From Delphinapterus leucas (taxonomy: Eukaryota; Chordata; Mammalia; Artiodactyla; Monodontidae), in assembly GCF_002288925.2 (NCBI RefSeq), contig NW_022098037.1, forward strand, positions 2,010,384 through 2,074,383: a stretch of DNA of 64,000 nucleotides, given 5' to 3'. Of the stretch, positions 1 to 11,329 are shown in pieces (within the stretch, counting starts at the first letter, position 1; every line of letters begins with the position of its first letter). The translations under genes and the position numbers were made by a program. The notes beneath the pieces are model-generated. The model worked only from the letters and a program-made list of their open reading frames with translations, was not told the origin of the DNA and made no database searches.

Positions 1-396
1 ACCATTTAAAAGCACAAGTTTTGTGATTGGCTCCTTTTGCCTAGCAATGCAATTAGAATCCTTCAGACAGGAAGTGTTGGGGTAAATGCAGGCTTTTGGA
101 AAATTCCAGCCTTTCCAAGTTCAGTCTTCTCAAAATAAAACAAATAACAACAAAACCACCCCATTGTCTCATGTATTTTCAGGGTAGAGAGATATAGAGG
201 TGTTTCTTCAGCTCTTTACCTGCTAGCTGGCATGAGCGAGAATCATAGTGCACAACAAGTAACCTAGCTTTCACATCCTGTAACAATAGAGCAATGCATA
301 TCAAATCAAAGAATGCCATGTCTGTTTCCAACCTCTTCTCCCACAGTGGCAATTTAGGAGAAGCACTTTTTTCTTTCAATTTCAGCTAATCATAAA
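1..396. other. No recognised feature
   Basis: AT-rich unique-looking sequence. The 66-codon minus ORF at 179-379 has no recognisable motif and is not called. Confidence 0.5.
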
Positions 397-405
397 TATA
401 ATATC

Positions 406-766
406 AGGGGGACTTCCCTGGTAGCATAGTGGTTAAGAATCTGCCTGCCAATGCAGGGGACACGGGTTCAAGCCCTGGTCCGGGAAGATCCCACATGCTG
501 CAGAGCAACGAAGCCCATGCACCACAACTACTGAGCCTGTGCTCTAGAGCCCACGAGCCACAACTACTGAGCCCGTGTGCTACAACGAATGAAGCCTGCG
601 CTCCTAGAGCCCATGCTCTGCAACAAGAGAAGCCACCGCAGTGAGAAGCCCTTGCACCGCAATGAGTAGCCCCTGCTCGCCACTAGAGAAAGCCTGCGTG
701 CAGCAATGATGACCCAACACAGCCAAAAGTAAAATAAATAAATTTATTTTAAAATATATATATTTA
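406..766 (+). mobile_element. CHR-type tRNA-derived SINE, long form
   Basis: Head GGGGACTTCCCTGGTAGC, pol III B-box-like GGTTCAAGCCC near 465-475, the repeated CACAACTACTGAGCC body and an A-rich AATAAATAAATT tail. Nine-base target-site duplications TATAATATC at 397-405 and 767-775. Confidence 0.9.
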
Positions 767-1018
767 TATAATATCGGGAATAATTTTAATCTTTAAAGAT
801 TGGGTTAGGAGGGCAAAATTAAGAGTTACTGCTTCTTTCCTTCTACTTTCCAAAATTTACATAATGCTATTATATTATTTTTAAAATATGAATTACATAT
901 TAAAATGAAACAGAATATCAGAAAAAATGAGACTTGCAGAAGTCAAAAAAATCATATGCCACTTGGATATGACAGAAACTTTCAGAATATGACAGTTATG
1001 CTAGCTGCAACTAATTGT

Positions 1019-1029
1019 GCTAGCTGTTT
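1019..1029. repeat. L1 target-site duplication, left copy
   Basis: GCTAGCTGTTT, identical to 8242-8252. The right-hand edge is ambiguous because it runs into the T tract of the tail. Confidence 0.85.
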
Positions 1030-1073
1030 TTTTTTTTTTATCACAACCCTCTCTTTTGCGTTTTTTTTTTTTT
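1027..1073 (-). other. Two-part L1 poly(A) tail with 21-nt insert
   Basis: In L1 sense, the 3'UTR is followed by A13 (1073-1061), then the 21-nt non-A segment at 1060-1040, then a second A run (1039-1027) that meets the target-site duplication. This is the layout of a short 3' transduction. Confidence 0.6.
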
Positions 1074-1442
1074 CATTTTAACATCTTTATTGGAGTATAA
1101 TTGCTTTACAATGGTATGTTAGCTTCAGCTTCACAACAAAATGAATCAGTTATATATATACATATGTTCCCATATCTCTTCCCGCTTGCATCTCCCTCCC
1201 TCCAACCCTCCCTATCCCACCCCTCCAGGCGGTCACAAAGCACCGAGCTGATCTCTCTGTGCTATGCGGCTGCTTCCCACTAGCTATCTACCTTACGTTT
1301 GGTAGTGTATATATGTCCATGCCTCTCTCTCGCTTTGTCACAGTTTACCCTTCCCCCTCCCCATAGCCTCAAGTCCATTCTCTAGTAAGTCTGTGTCTTT
1401 ATTCCTGTTTCACCCCTAGGTTTTTCATGACATTATTTTTTC

Positions 1443-1685
1443 TTAAATTCCATATATATGTGTTAGCATACGGTATTTGTATCTCTCTTTCTGACTTACT
1501 TCACTCTGTATGACAGACTCTAGGTCTATCCACCTCATTACAAATAGCTCAATTTCGTTTCTTTTTATGGCTGAGTAATACTCCATTGTATATATGTGCC
1601 ACATCTTCTTTATCCATTCATCCGATGATGGACACTTAGGTTGTTTCCATCTCCGGGCTACTGTAAATAGAGCTGCAATGAACAT
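1443..1685 (-). pseudogene. L1 ORF2, part 3: C-terminal segment
   Basis: Eighty codons carry the conserved C-terminal L1 block (WIKKMWHIYTMEYYSAIKRNE) and end in THIYGI plus a stop. It is out of frame with part 2 because of the 1-nt shift near 1709-1716. The stop at 1443 marks the ORF2 end; 1074-1442 is 3'UTR. Confidence 0.85.
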
Positions 1686-4035
1686 TTTGGTACATGACTC
1701 TTTTTGAATTTATGGTTTTCTCAGGGTATATGCCCAGTAGTGGGATTGCTGGGTCATACGGTAGTTCTATTTGTAGTTTTTTAAGGAACCTCCATACTGT
1801 TCTCCACAGTGGCTGTATCAATTTACATTCCCACCAACAGTGTAAGAGGGTTCCCTTTTCTCCACACCCTCTCCAGCATTTATTGTTTCTAGATTTTTTG
1901 ATGATGGCCATTCTGACTGGTGTGAGACAATATCTCACTGTAGTTTTGATTTGCATTTCTCTAATGATTAGTGATGTTGAGCATTCTTTCATGTGTTTGT
2001 TGGCAGTCTGTATATCTTCTTTGGAGAAATGTCTATTTAGGTCTTCTGCCCATTTTTGGATTGGGTTGTTTGTTTTTTTGTTATTAAGCTGCATGAGCTG
2101 CTTATAAATTTTGGAGATGAATCCTTTGTCAGTTGCTTCATTTGCAAATATTTTCTCCCATTCTGAGGGTTGTCTTTTGGTCTTGTTTATGGTTTCCTTT
2201 GCTGTGCAAAAGCTTTTAAGTTTCATTAGGTCCCATTTGTTTATTTTTGTTTTTATTTCCATTTCTCTAGGAGGTGGGTCAAAAAGGATCTTGCTGTGAT
2301 TTATGTCATAGAGTGTCCTGCCTATGTTTTCCTCTAAGAGTTTTACAGTGTCTGGCCTTACATTTAGGTCTTTAATCCATTTTGAGCTTATTTTTGTGTA
2401 TGCTGTTAGGGAGTGATCTAATCTCATACTTTTACATGTAGCTGTCCAGTTTTCCCAGCACCACTTATTGAAGAGGCTGTCCTTTCTCCACTGTACATTC
2501 CTGCCTCCTTTATCAAAGATAAGGTGACCATATGTGCGTGTGTTTATCTCTGGGCTTTCTATCCTGTTCCATTGATCTGTATTTCTGTTTTTGTGCCAGT
2601 ACCATACTGTCTTGATTACTGTAGCTTTGTAGTATAATCTGAAGTCAGGAAGCCTGATTCCTCCAGCTCTGTTTTTCGTTCTCAAGATTGCTTTGGCTAT
2701 TCGGGGTCTTTCGTGTTTCCATACAAATTGTGAAATTTTTTGTTCTAGTTCTGTGAAAAATGCCAGTGGTAGTTTGATAGGGATTGCATTGAATCTGTAG
2801 ATTGCTTTGGGTAGTACAGTCATTTTCACAATGTTGATTCTTCCAATCCAAGAACATGGTATATCTCTCCATCTCTTTGTATCATCTTTAATTTCTTTCA
2901 TTAGTGTCTTATAATTTTCTGCATACAGGTCTTTTGTCTCCTTAGGTAGGTTTATTCCTAGATATTTTATTCTTTTTGTTGCAATGGTAAATGGGAGTGT
3001 TTCCTTGATTTCACTTTCAGATTTTTCATCCTTAGTGTATAGGAATGCCAGAGATTTCTGTGCATTAATTTTGTATCCTGCTACTTTACCAAATTCATTG
3101 ATTAGCTCTAGTAGTTTTCTGGTAGCATCTTTAGGATTCTCTATGTATAGTATCATGTCATCTGCAAACAGTGACAGCTTTACTTCTTCTTTTCCGATTT
3201 GGATTCCTTTTATTTCCTTTTCTTCTCTGATTGCTGTGGCTAAAACTTCCAAAACTAGGTTGAATAAGAGTGGTGAGAGTGGGCAACCTTGTCTTGTTCC
3301 TGATCTTAGTGGAAATGCTTTCAGTTTTTCACCATTGAGGACGATGTTGGCTGTGGGTTTGTCATATATGGCCTTTATTATGTTGACGAAAGTTCCCTCT
3401 ATGCCTACTTTCTGCAGGGTTTTTATCATAAATGGGTGTTGAATTTTGTCAAAAGCTTTCTCTGCATCTATTGAGATGATCATATGGTTTTTCTCCTTCA
3501 ATTTGTTAATATGGTGTATCACGTTGATTGATTTGCGTATATTGAAGAATCCTTGCATTCCTGGAATAAACCCCACTTGATCATGGTGTATGATCCGTTT
3601 AATGTGCTGTTGGATTCTGTTTGCTAGTATTTTGTTGAGGATTTTTGCATCTATGTTCATCAGTGATATTGGCCTGTAGTTTTCTTTCTTTGTGACGTCC
3701 TTGTCTGGTTTTGGTATCAGGATGATGGTGGCCTCGTAGAATGAGTTTGGGAGTGTTCCTCCCTCTGCTACATTTTGGAAGAGTTTGAGAAGGATAGGTG
3801 TTAACTCTTCTCTAAATGTTTGATAGAATTTGCCTGTGAAGCCATCTGGTCCTGGGCTTTTGTTTATTGGAAGATTTTTAATCACAGTTTCAATTTCAGT
3901 GCTTCTGATTGGCCTGTTCATATTTTCTATTTCTTCCTGGTTCAGTCTCAGAAGATTGTGCATTTCAAACAATTTGTCCATTTCTTCCAGGTTGTCCATT
4001 TTATTGGCATAGAGTTGCTTGTAGTAATCTCTCAT
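1636..4035 (-). pseudogene. L1 ORF2, part 2: reverse transcriptase and Cys-rich domain (frame-broken)
   Basis: This open segment of 799 codons contains the RT palm: first catalytic Asp in [11 protein letters not shown] (residue 190), the primer-grip side [14 protein letters not shown] (about 247-260) and the catalytic FADD motif (290-293; plus-strand positions about 3157-3168). Near the C-terminus is the L1 cysteine motif [18 protein letters not shown]. Near 1709-1716 the frame shifts and the true C-terminus (MFIAALF... to THIYGI) continues in the ORF at 1443-1685. A related fragment at 54987-55005 has one A fewer at the matching spot, so a 1-nt insertion explains the break. RT motifs are intact, but the protein could not be made whole. 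Confidence 0.9.
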
Positions 4036-5260
4036 GATCTTTTGTGTTTCTGTTGTCAGTTGTTACTTCTCCTTTTTCATTTCTAATTCTATTGATTTCA
4101 GTCTTCTCCCTTTTTTTCTTGATGAGTCTGGCTAATGGTTTATCAATTTTGTTTATCCTTTCAAAGAACAAGCTTTTAGTTTTATTGATCTTTGCTATCG
4201 TTTCCTTCATTTCTTTTTCATTTATTTCTGATCTGATTTTTATGATTTCTTTCCTTTGGCTAACTTTGGGGTTTTTTTGTTCTTCTTTCTCTAATTGCTT
4301 TAGGTGCAAGGTTAGGTTGTTTATTCGAGATGTTTCCTGTTTCTTAAGGTAGGATTTTATTGCTATAAACTTCCCTCTTAGAACTGCTTTTGCTGAATCC
4401 CATAGATTTTGGGTCGTCGTGTCTCCATTGTCATTTGTTTGTAGGTATTTTTTGATTTCCTCTTTGATTTCTTCAGTGATCACTTCGTTATTAAGTAGTG
4501 TATTGTTTAGCCTCCATGTGTTTGTATTTTTTACAGATCTTTTCCTGTAATTGATATCTAGTCTCATAGCGTTGTGATCGGAAAAGATACTTGATACAAT
4601 TTCAATTTTCTTAAATTTACCAAGGCTTGATTTGTGACCCAAGATATGATCTATCCTGGAGAATGTTCCATGAGCACTTGAGAAAAATGTGTATTCTGTT
4701 GTTTTTGGATGGAATGTCCTATAAATATCAATTAAGTCCATCTTGTTTAATGTATCATTTAAAGCTTGTGTTTCCTTATTTATTTTCATTTTGGATGATC
4801 TGTCCATTGGTGAAAGTGGGGTGTTAAAGTCCCCTACTATGAATGTGTTACTGTCGATTTCCCCTTTTATGGCTGTTAGTATTTGCCTTATGTATTGAGG
4901 TGCTCCTATGTTGGGTGCATAAATATTTACAACTGTTATATCTTCTTCTTGGATCGATCCCTTGATCATTATGTAGTGTCCTTCTTTGTCTCTTCTAATA
5001 GTCTTTATTTTAAAGTCTATTTTGTCTGATATGAGAATTGCTACTCCAGCTTTCTTTTGGTTTCCATTTGCATGAAATACCTTTTTCCATCCCCTTACTT
5101 TCAGTCTGTATGTGTCTCTAGGTCTGAAGTGGGTCTCTTGTAGACAGCAAATATATGCGTCTTGTTTTTGTATCCATTCAGCCAATCTGTGTCTTTTGGT
5201 GGGAGCATTTAGTCCATTAACATTTAAGGTAATTATCGATATGTATGTTCCCATTCCCAT
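4001..5260 (-). pseudogene. L1 ORF2, part 1: endonuclease and start of linker (frame-broken)
   Basis: ORF2p nicks target DNA and reverse transcribes L1 RNA. This 419-codon piece starts at the ORF2 ATG ([18 protein letters not shown]). It carries the APE-type endonuclease with its metal and catalytic positions visible: Asn in NVNGLN, Glu in CCLQETHF (residue 42), Asp/Asn in [10 protein letters not shown] and the SDHNAMR box. It then enters the linker and changes frame near 4038-4060, where homology continues in the frame of the 1636-4035 ORF. The shift is equivalent to +1 or -2 nt. Its reading frame is otherwise open, so the copy is fairly young or under-mutated. Confidence 0.9.
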
Positions 5261-5318
5261 TTTCTTAATTGTTTTGGGTTCGTTATTGTAGGTCTTTTCC
5301 TTCTTTTGTGTTTCTTGC

Positions 5319-6201
5319 CTAGAGAAGTTCCTTTAGCAGTTGTTGTAGAGCTGGTTTGGTGGTGCTGAACTCTCTCAGCTTTTGCTTGTCTGTAAAGGTT
5401 TTAATTTCTCCATCAAATCTGAATGAGATCCTTGCTGGGTAGAGTAATCTTGGTTGCAGGTTTTTCTCCTTCAACACTTTCAATATGTCCTGCCACTCCT
5501 TTCTGGCTTGCAAAGTTTCTGCTGAAAGATCAGCTGTTAACCTCATGGGGATTCCCTTGTGTGTTATTTTTCCCTTGCTGCTTTTAATATGCTTTCTTTG
5601 TATTTATTTTTTGACAGTTTGATTAATATGTGTCTTGGCGTATTTCTCCTTGGATTTATCCTGTATGGGACTCTCTGTGCTTCCTGGACTTGATTAACTA
5701 TTTCCTTTCCCATATTAGGGAAGTTTTCAACTATAATCTCTTCAAATATTTTCTCAGTCCCTTTCTTTTTCTCTTCTTCTTCTGGAACCCCTATAATTCG
5801 AATGTTGGTGCGTTTAATGTTGTCCCAGAGGTCTCTGAGACTGTCCTCAGTTCTTTTCATTCTTTTTTCTTTATTCTACTCTGCAGTAGTTATTTCCACT
5901 ATTATCTTCCAGGTCACTTATCCGTTCTTCTGCCTCAGTTATTCTGGTATTGATCCCATCTAGAGTATTTTTAATTTCATTTATTGTTGTTCATTGTTGC
6001 TTGTTTCATCTTTAGTTCTTCTAGGTCCTTGTTAACTGTTTCTTGCATTTTGTCTATTCTATTTCCAAGATTTTGGATCATCTTTACTCTCATTATTCTG
6101 AATTCTTTTTCAGGTAGACTGCCTATTTCCTCTTCATTTCTTAGGTCTGGTGAGTTTTTATCTTGCTCCTTCATCTGCTGTGTGTTTTTCTGTCTTTTCA
6201 T
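5319..6201 (-). pseudogene. L1 ORF1 in three frames (coiled coil, RRM, C-terminal domain)
   Basis: ORF1p is the trimeric RNA-binding chaperone of L1. Three pieces in three frames are visible in order. 6201-5977 is an N-terminal charged region and coiled coil (heptad-like RIDKMQETVNKDLEELKMK). 5860-5564 is the RRM domain (DLWDNIKRTNIRIIGVPEEEE ... TPRHILIKLSK ... AAREK). 5546-5319 is the C-terminal domain (LTADLSAETLQARKEWQDIL ... LLKELL). Breaks fall between about 5860 and 5977 and between 5546 and 5564, the latter in a short A run (plus-strand T run about 5567-5571). The coiled coil seems shorter than in primate ORF1p, though some is lost in the broken joint. Confidence 0.85.
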
Positions 6202-7440
6202 TTTGCTTATCTTACTGTGTTTGGGGTCTCCTTTTTGCAGGCTGAAGGTTCGAAGTTCCTGTTGTTTTTAGTGTCTGTCCCCAGTGGCTAAGGTTGGTTC
6301 AGTGGGTTGTGTAGGCTTCCTGGTGGAGGGTACTAGTGCCTGTGTTCTGGTGGATGAGGCTGGATCTTGTCTTTCTGGCGGGCAGGTCCACGTCTGGTGG
6401 TGTGTTTTGGGGTGTCTGTAGACTTATTATGATTTGGGGCAGCCTCTCTGCTAATGGGTGGGGCTGTGTTCCTGTCTTGCTAGTTGTTTGGCATAGGATG
6501 TCCAGCACTGTAGCTTGCTGGTCGTTGCGTGAAGCTGGGTGTTGGCGTTGAGATGGAGATCTCTGGGAGATTTTCGCCGTTTGATATTATATGCAGCTGG
6601 GAGGCCTCTTGTGGACCAGTGTCCTGAAGTTGGCTCTCCCACCTCAGAGGCACAGCACTAACTCCTGGCTGCAGCACCAAGAGCCTTTCATCCACACGGC
6701 TCCCTAATTTGGGATGATTCGTTGTCTATTCATGTATTCCACAGATGCAGGGTACATCAAGTTGATTGTGGAGCTTTAATCCGCTGCTTCTGAGGCTGCT
6801 GGGAGAGATTTCCCTTTCTCTTCTTTGTTCTCACAGGTCCCAGGGGCTCAGCTTTGGATTTGGCCCCGCCTGTGCGTGTAGGTCGCCGGAGGGCGTCTGT
6901 TCTTTGCTCAGACAGGACGGGGTTAAAGGAGCCGCTGATTCGGAGGCTCTGGCTCACTCAGGCCGGGGGTAGGGAGGATCACGGAGTGCAGGGTTGGCCT
7001 GCGGCGACAGAGGCCGGAGTGACGTTTCCAGCCTGAGGCGCGCCGTGCGTTCTCCCGGGGGAGTTGTCCCTGGATCCCGGGACCCTGGCAGTGGCGGGCT
7101 GCACAGGCTCCCCGGAAGGGGGGTGTGGATAGTGACCTGTGTTCGCACACAGGATTCTTGGTGGCGGCGGCAGCAGCGGCCTTAGCGTCTCATGTCTGTC
7201 TCGGGGGTCCGCACTTTTAGCCGCGGCTCGCGCCCGGCTCTGGAGCTCCTTTAAGCAGCGCTCTTAATCCCCTCTCCTCGGGCACCAGGAAACAAAGAGG
7301 GAAGAAAAAGTCTCTTGCCTCTTCGGCAGGTCCAGACTTTTCCCCGGACTCCCTCCCGGCTAGCCGCGGCGCACTAACGCCCTGCAGGCTGTGTTCACGC
7401 AGCCAGCCCCAGTCCTCTCCCTGCGCTCCGACCGGAGCCG

Positions 7441-7690
7441 GAGCCTCAGCTCCCAGGCCCGCCCGCCCCGGCGGGTGAGCAGACAAGCCTCTCGGCTGGT
7501 GAGTGCCGGTCGGCCCTGATCCTCTGCGCTGGAATCTCTGCGCTTTGCCCTCCGCACCCCTGTTGCTGTGCTCTCCTCCGCGGCTCCGAAGCTCCCCCAC
7601 TCCGCCACCCGCAGTCTCCGCCCGCGAAGGGGCTTCCTAGTGCGTGGACACTTTTCCTCCTTCACAGCTCCCTCCCGCTGGTGCAGGACC
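7441..7690. repeat. 250-bp exact duplicate, left of gap (probable assembly artefact)
   Basis: Identical base for base to 7791-8040. Its right end coincides exactly with the first N of the gap. Confidence 0.9.
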
Positions 7691-7790
7691 NNNNNNNNNN
7701 NNNNNNNNNNNNNNNNNNNNNNNNNNNNNNNNNNNNNNNNNNNNNNNNNNNNNNNNNNNNNNNNNNNNNNNNNNNNNNNNNNNNNNNNNN
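7691..7790. other. Assembly gap, 100 N
   Basis: Exactly 100 Ns, a conventional placeholder for a gap of unknown size. It lies inside the L1 5'UTR. Any reading frame drawn across it is meaningless. Confidence 0.99.
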
Positions 7791-8040
7791 GAGCCTCAGC
7801 TCCCAGGCCCGCCCGCCCCGGCGGGTGAGCAGACAAGCCTCTCGGCTGGTGAGTGCCGGTCGGCCCTGATCCTCTGCGCTGGAATCTCTGCGCTTTGCCC
7901 TCCGCACCCCTGTTGCTGTGCTCTCCTCCGCGGCTCCGAAGCTCCCCCACTCCGCCACCCGCAGTCTCCGCCCGCGAAGGGGCTTCCTAGTGCGTGGACA
8001 CTTTTCCTCCTTCACAGCTCCCTCCCGCTGGTGCAGGACC
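7791..8040. repeat. 250-bp exact duplicate, right of gap (probable assembly artefact)
   Basis: Second copy of 7441-7690. Its left end coincides exactly with the last N, as expected for two contig ends that overlap but were not merged. Confidence 0.9.
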
Positions 8041-8241
8041 CGTCCCTATCCTTTTGTCTCTGTTTATTTTTTTCTTTTGCCCTAACCAGGTACGTGGGGG
8101 GTTTCTTGCCTTTTTGGAGGTCTGAGGTCTTCTGCCAGCGTTCAGTAGGTGCTCTGTAGGAGTTGTTCCACGTGTAGATGTATTTCTGGTGTATTCTTGG
8201 GGAGGAAAGTGATCTCCGCGTCTTACTCTTCCGCCATCTTC

Positions 8242-8252
8242 GCTAGCTGTTT
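8242..8252. repeat. L1 target-site duplication, right copy
   Basis: GCTAGCTGTTT followed by AA; this is the empty-site sequence next to the L1 5' end. Confidence 0.85.
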
Positions 8253-8254
8253 AA

Positions 8255-8440
8255 CATATATTATCTCATTTGATTTTCATAATAATTCTGTGAGACAGAT
8301 ACTATTATTGTCCTCATTTTACAGATGAGGAATTTGGAACTCAGAAAGGATAACTAACTTGCCCAATGTCACACAGCTAGTGGCTGAGCCAAGATTCGAA
8401 ATTGGGTCTCCTTAACTCCAAAGCCTGTGCTCTTAATTAC
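8255..8440 (-). repeat. MIR
   Basis: TTATCTCATTTGATTTTCATAA, CATTTTACAGATGAGGAAT, TCACACAGCTAGTGGCTGAG and TGTGCTCTTAATTACTACAC in MIR reverse order. The L1 at 1030-8241 inserted at its edge. Confidence 0.88.
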
Positions 8441-10509
8441 TACACAAAGATGAAGGAATCAGAGATGCAGGTGAGAAAATAGTATAAGCAGAATTCTTAG
8501 CTGAAGGGTAAATATGGGCTATTCATGGGAGGAGAGATTAGAGAGAAGTGAATAAAAGTATCTTTGGAGAAGGTACCATATTACAAACAAATCCAGCTCC
8601 CTTTGCTCTTAAATCTCTACTCCCAGAGTCTTCTGATTTGTGACTTAGCCTCCACAATCGTATGTACCAGGAATGGAGTCCCAATTCACAATCCAGGTCC
8701 TTAGAAATTTCCATGATAATCTAATGAATTTCTTTCATGTCAAACAAGATCCTGGGGGGTTGAGCAGTAAAAGACAAGTTTTCTAAGACCTGATCACACC
8801 GTCTCCTTCTCTGAATCCCTCCTTTCATTAATCCCTGTATCCTCCCAGCTCTGCACAGTGTCGGGCAGTTAGTGGGCACCCCAGTAAATGTCAGTTGACT
8901 GACAAAATACTGAAAAAGGTTTTGAAAGACTCACTAAGTCAGGTTGGCAGGTTCTAATACCCAGCAACTTGTTGAAATTCTGCTGCAGGGGAAATATTTA
9001 GATAAACTTGATCGGTTAACTCCTCCCACCCCCATCCCATTAACAGCGCAGAGTTTGACAAGGGGCAGAACCATCTTGCAATTCTTGCATGACAAACCTT
9101 TGTTTCAACAGGCACGTGCCTGAATTGAGCAGCCCTTACTGGTGCTGACTCCAGCACATCTCCCAGTCTCTGCTGCCTCTTGATTCTTTTTGCAACCATT
9201 TTATGCCATCATTTTCTTATCTTTACAAAGCATATTTTTTACCTCTGCCCTTGGCCATACTAAAATCTGTTCATCTGAATTCTGACTGCTTTGATAACGT
9301 GCTACAGCTAATTTCTGCTTTTTCTATTAATTCCTTCCGAAATGAAAGAGAGAAGAGCTACATTTTCTTCTCAGTTGGAAACAATTCTTTGCCCCTCCCC
9401 AAGCCCCCAGTCATATTATCAGGTAATCTTAGTGACAGATAAGCAAAACACACCATGCTGTAGCAGTGCAAATAGTCTACCTTCCTCCTGAATTTTCTTC
9501 AGTAATCCGGTTTCTGCCATTTTCCAGTCGTTAGCTCTGCAAGGTGACTCTGCAGGGTTTTTTTTCTGGGGAAACACCTGTTCTTCCTGCAAAAGAAAAG
9601 CTATTGCTCTCGCTAAACGAGTCCGAATGCCCTGGGAGGATTTCCTTCTGTGGCTTTGTTTGCTCCTGAAACAGGTGCTCCTGCTGAGCTTTCTCGCCTC
9701 TGTAGCCTTGGTGAAGGGAAATAAATTTTGCTGACAATTTCTTCAGTTCTTAATATATTAATAGCGTTGTTTTCTTACCAGTGCCGGTGTAAACTCTTGT
9801 TATGAGTGAAAAGAAGATAACCTTGAATACCACCCTAAAAGACAGCCTTTGCCTTGGGAATAAACTCCAATAGTTCGCTTCCCTCTATCAATTATTTCTA
9901 TAAAAATGCAGAAGCAATCCTGACCGACAGAGAATGAAGTTATCTAAAAACAATATAAAATTCTCCTGATGAGTTCAACCTGAGTGTCTGAAAGAGAAGG
10001 GAACACATGATCCCATTCCCTATTAGGAACCAATCTTATATTAAAACACGGCAAACATTATCTAAGGAATTTTACTGCAGTGCAGCTGAACTTTCTCTCT
10101 TTGAAATTTACTGCAGTGCAGTGGGCCACGTTTTGAATTTTTGATAGTTTGAGGGATTCTTTACCCATACTCACATTCTGAAGAAATTTAAAAATAAAAT
10201 TTCTTACATCTTAAATTGTCTGCTAAAACTGCAGAAAAAAATACTCTGTCATTTAGGTCCTACTAATCTATATCAAGTTGTCAGAGGGTTCGTGGACTCC
10301 TGGTGTGTATTTCATTATGGCCACCAAAGATAGGTCAGCAGCATCTGCTGTATTTTATTTTTTAACTCAATTCATGTAACTTTATGTAAACATACATATG
10401 TACATGTAAGAATATGTATATATCTTTCTCCTTCTCTTTCCTGAAATTATTTTAAGAGATTTATAACACCTCGCATGATAAGATACCAAAATACCTCATA
10501 GTGGGGAAG
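8441..10509. other. No recognised feature
   Basis: Unique-looking AT-rich sequence between two MIRs. Short ORFs on both strands lack motifs, splice context or repeats. A GTAAATTTACTGCAGTGCAG-like phrase occurs twice near 10072-10122 as ACTGCAGTGCAG. Confidence 0.5.
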
Positions 10510-10675
10510 TCAGCCTGCCTGGGTTCCATCCAAGCTCCAATACTTCCTAACTGTTTGACATTATTCTAAGTCTTAGCTTTTTTAATCCATAAAACTCAGC
10601 ATTGTTGTAAAGATTAAATGAGATAATGCACGTAAAGCACTTGGCACAGAGGCTGGCAAACTGTGATATTAGTCA
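10510..10675 (+). repeat. MIR
   Basis: GCCTGGGTTCCATCCAAGCTC ... TTGTAAAGATTAAATGAGATA ... AAGCACTTGGCACAGAGGCTGG in MIR forward order. Confidence 0.85.
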
Positions 10676-11329
10676 TCATCAGGAGAAAAGTCAGAATCTG
10701 GGAAAAAGAAAAACACAAATATTACAATCATGTGGATAAACATATTGCTTTAATTGTTCAAATTAAATAGTCAGATTGATTTTTAGTTTTCTAGCTCCCA
10801 CAATAGTAAGGTAAAACATAATCCATTATATAAATTTGGGGTTCAGAAAGGAAGATGCAAATTAATTCAGAAGTAAAATTTTTGCTAACACTGAATTCCA
10901 AAAGGAACTCCTAGAGGGTACATTGAATAATGTTTTTAATACCGTTTAACAGCAAATACTGTAATGAATTTAATATGGCTGTTATAACGACCTCTGGTAA
11001 AAACCCAAAGTATTCGATTAAAATGTAGCTCAGTAAAAGACTAAGTAATATGAAACTTAGTCTATGGGATAAGTAAATATAGCCCCAACTTGTAGTCTTA
11101 TAGGACTCAAAACATAGTTACTGAGTATCTAGTTTGTGCAAGATACTGTCCTAGGCACTGTAAGGAAAAACATAGATAAACTAGACTCAGTTCTTGCCCT
11201 CAAGAATTTACTAATTGTAAGGCATAAAAAGGAGAATAAGAAAATGATAGCGAGGACTATGATTAAAGGAAACTAGTATAAACCCCAAAGGAAGATATAA
11301 AATGCTATAGAGGTTCAAAGGAAGGGAAG

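Larger units (their letters stand above)
1030..8241 (-). mobile_element. Near full-length LINE-1, minus strand, inactive
   Basis: On the minus strand the element runs 5'UTR (8241 to about 6202), ORF1 (6201-5319), a 58-bp inter-ORF spacer, ORF2 (5260 to about 1443), 3'UTR and a two-part A tail. It is bounded by perfect 11-bp target-site duplications GCTAGCTGTTT at 1019-1029 and 8242-8252. The nick lies at TTT|AA (8252/8253), the usual L1 endonuclease target. An AATAAA signal sits near the 3' end (reverse complement TTTATT about 1087-1092). ORF1 occupies three reading frames and ORF2 three, so the copy cannot make intact proteins as assembled. The target appears to have been the edge of an old MIR (8255 onward). 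True length is about 350 bp less than the span because of the gap artefact in the 5'UTR. Confidence 0.95.
6202..8241 (-). promoter_or_regulatory. L1 5'UTR / internal promoter, with assembly gap
   Basis: This GC- and CpG-rich leader of the L1 contrasts strongly with the AT-rich body. At its very 5' end, AAGATGGCGG (reverse complement of 8231-8240) is a YY1-type site, the element that positions the start of transcription in known mammalian L1s. A 100-N gap (7691-7790) is flanked by an exact 250-bp repeat, so the real leader is probably near 1.7 kb. Confidence 0.75.

Noticed and set aside
1694..5953. Plus-strand ORFs of 60-150 codons over the L1
   Set aside because: They are antisense shadows of L1 ORF2 and ORF1; no independent motif or codon signal.
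7441..8040. Tandem promoter monomers of the L1 5'UTR, as in mouse L1
   Set aside because: The duplicate ends coincide exactly with the gap and the copies are identical, which favours an assembly artefact over monomers.
7360..8159. Several long ORFs crossing the first N gap
   Set aside because: They read through 100 Ns and through an artefactual duplication in a CpG-rich L1 5'UTR; the repeated protein text is just the duplicated DNA.
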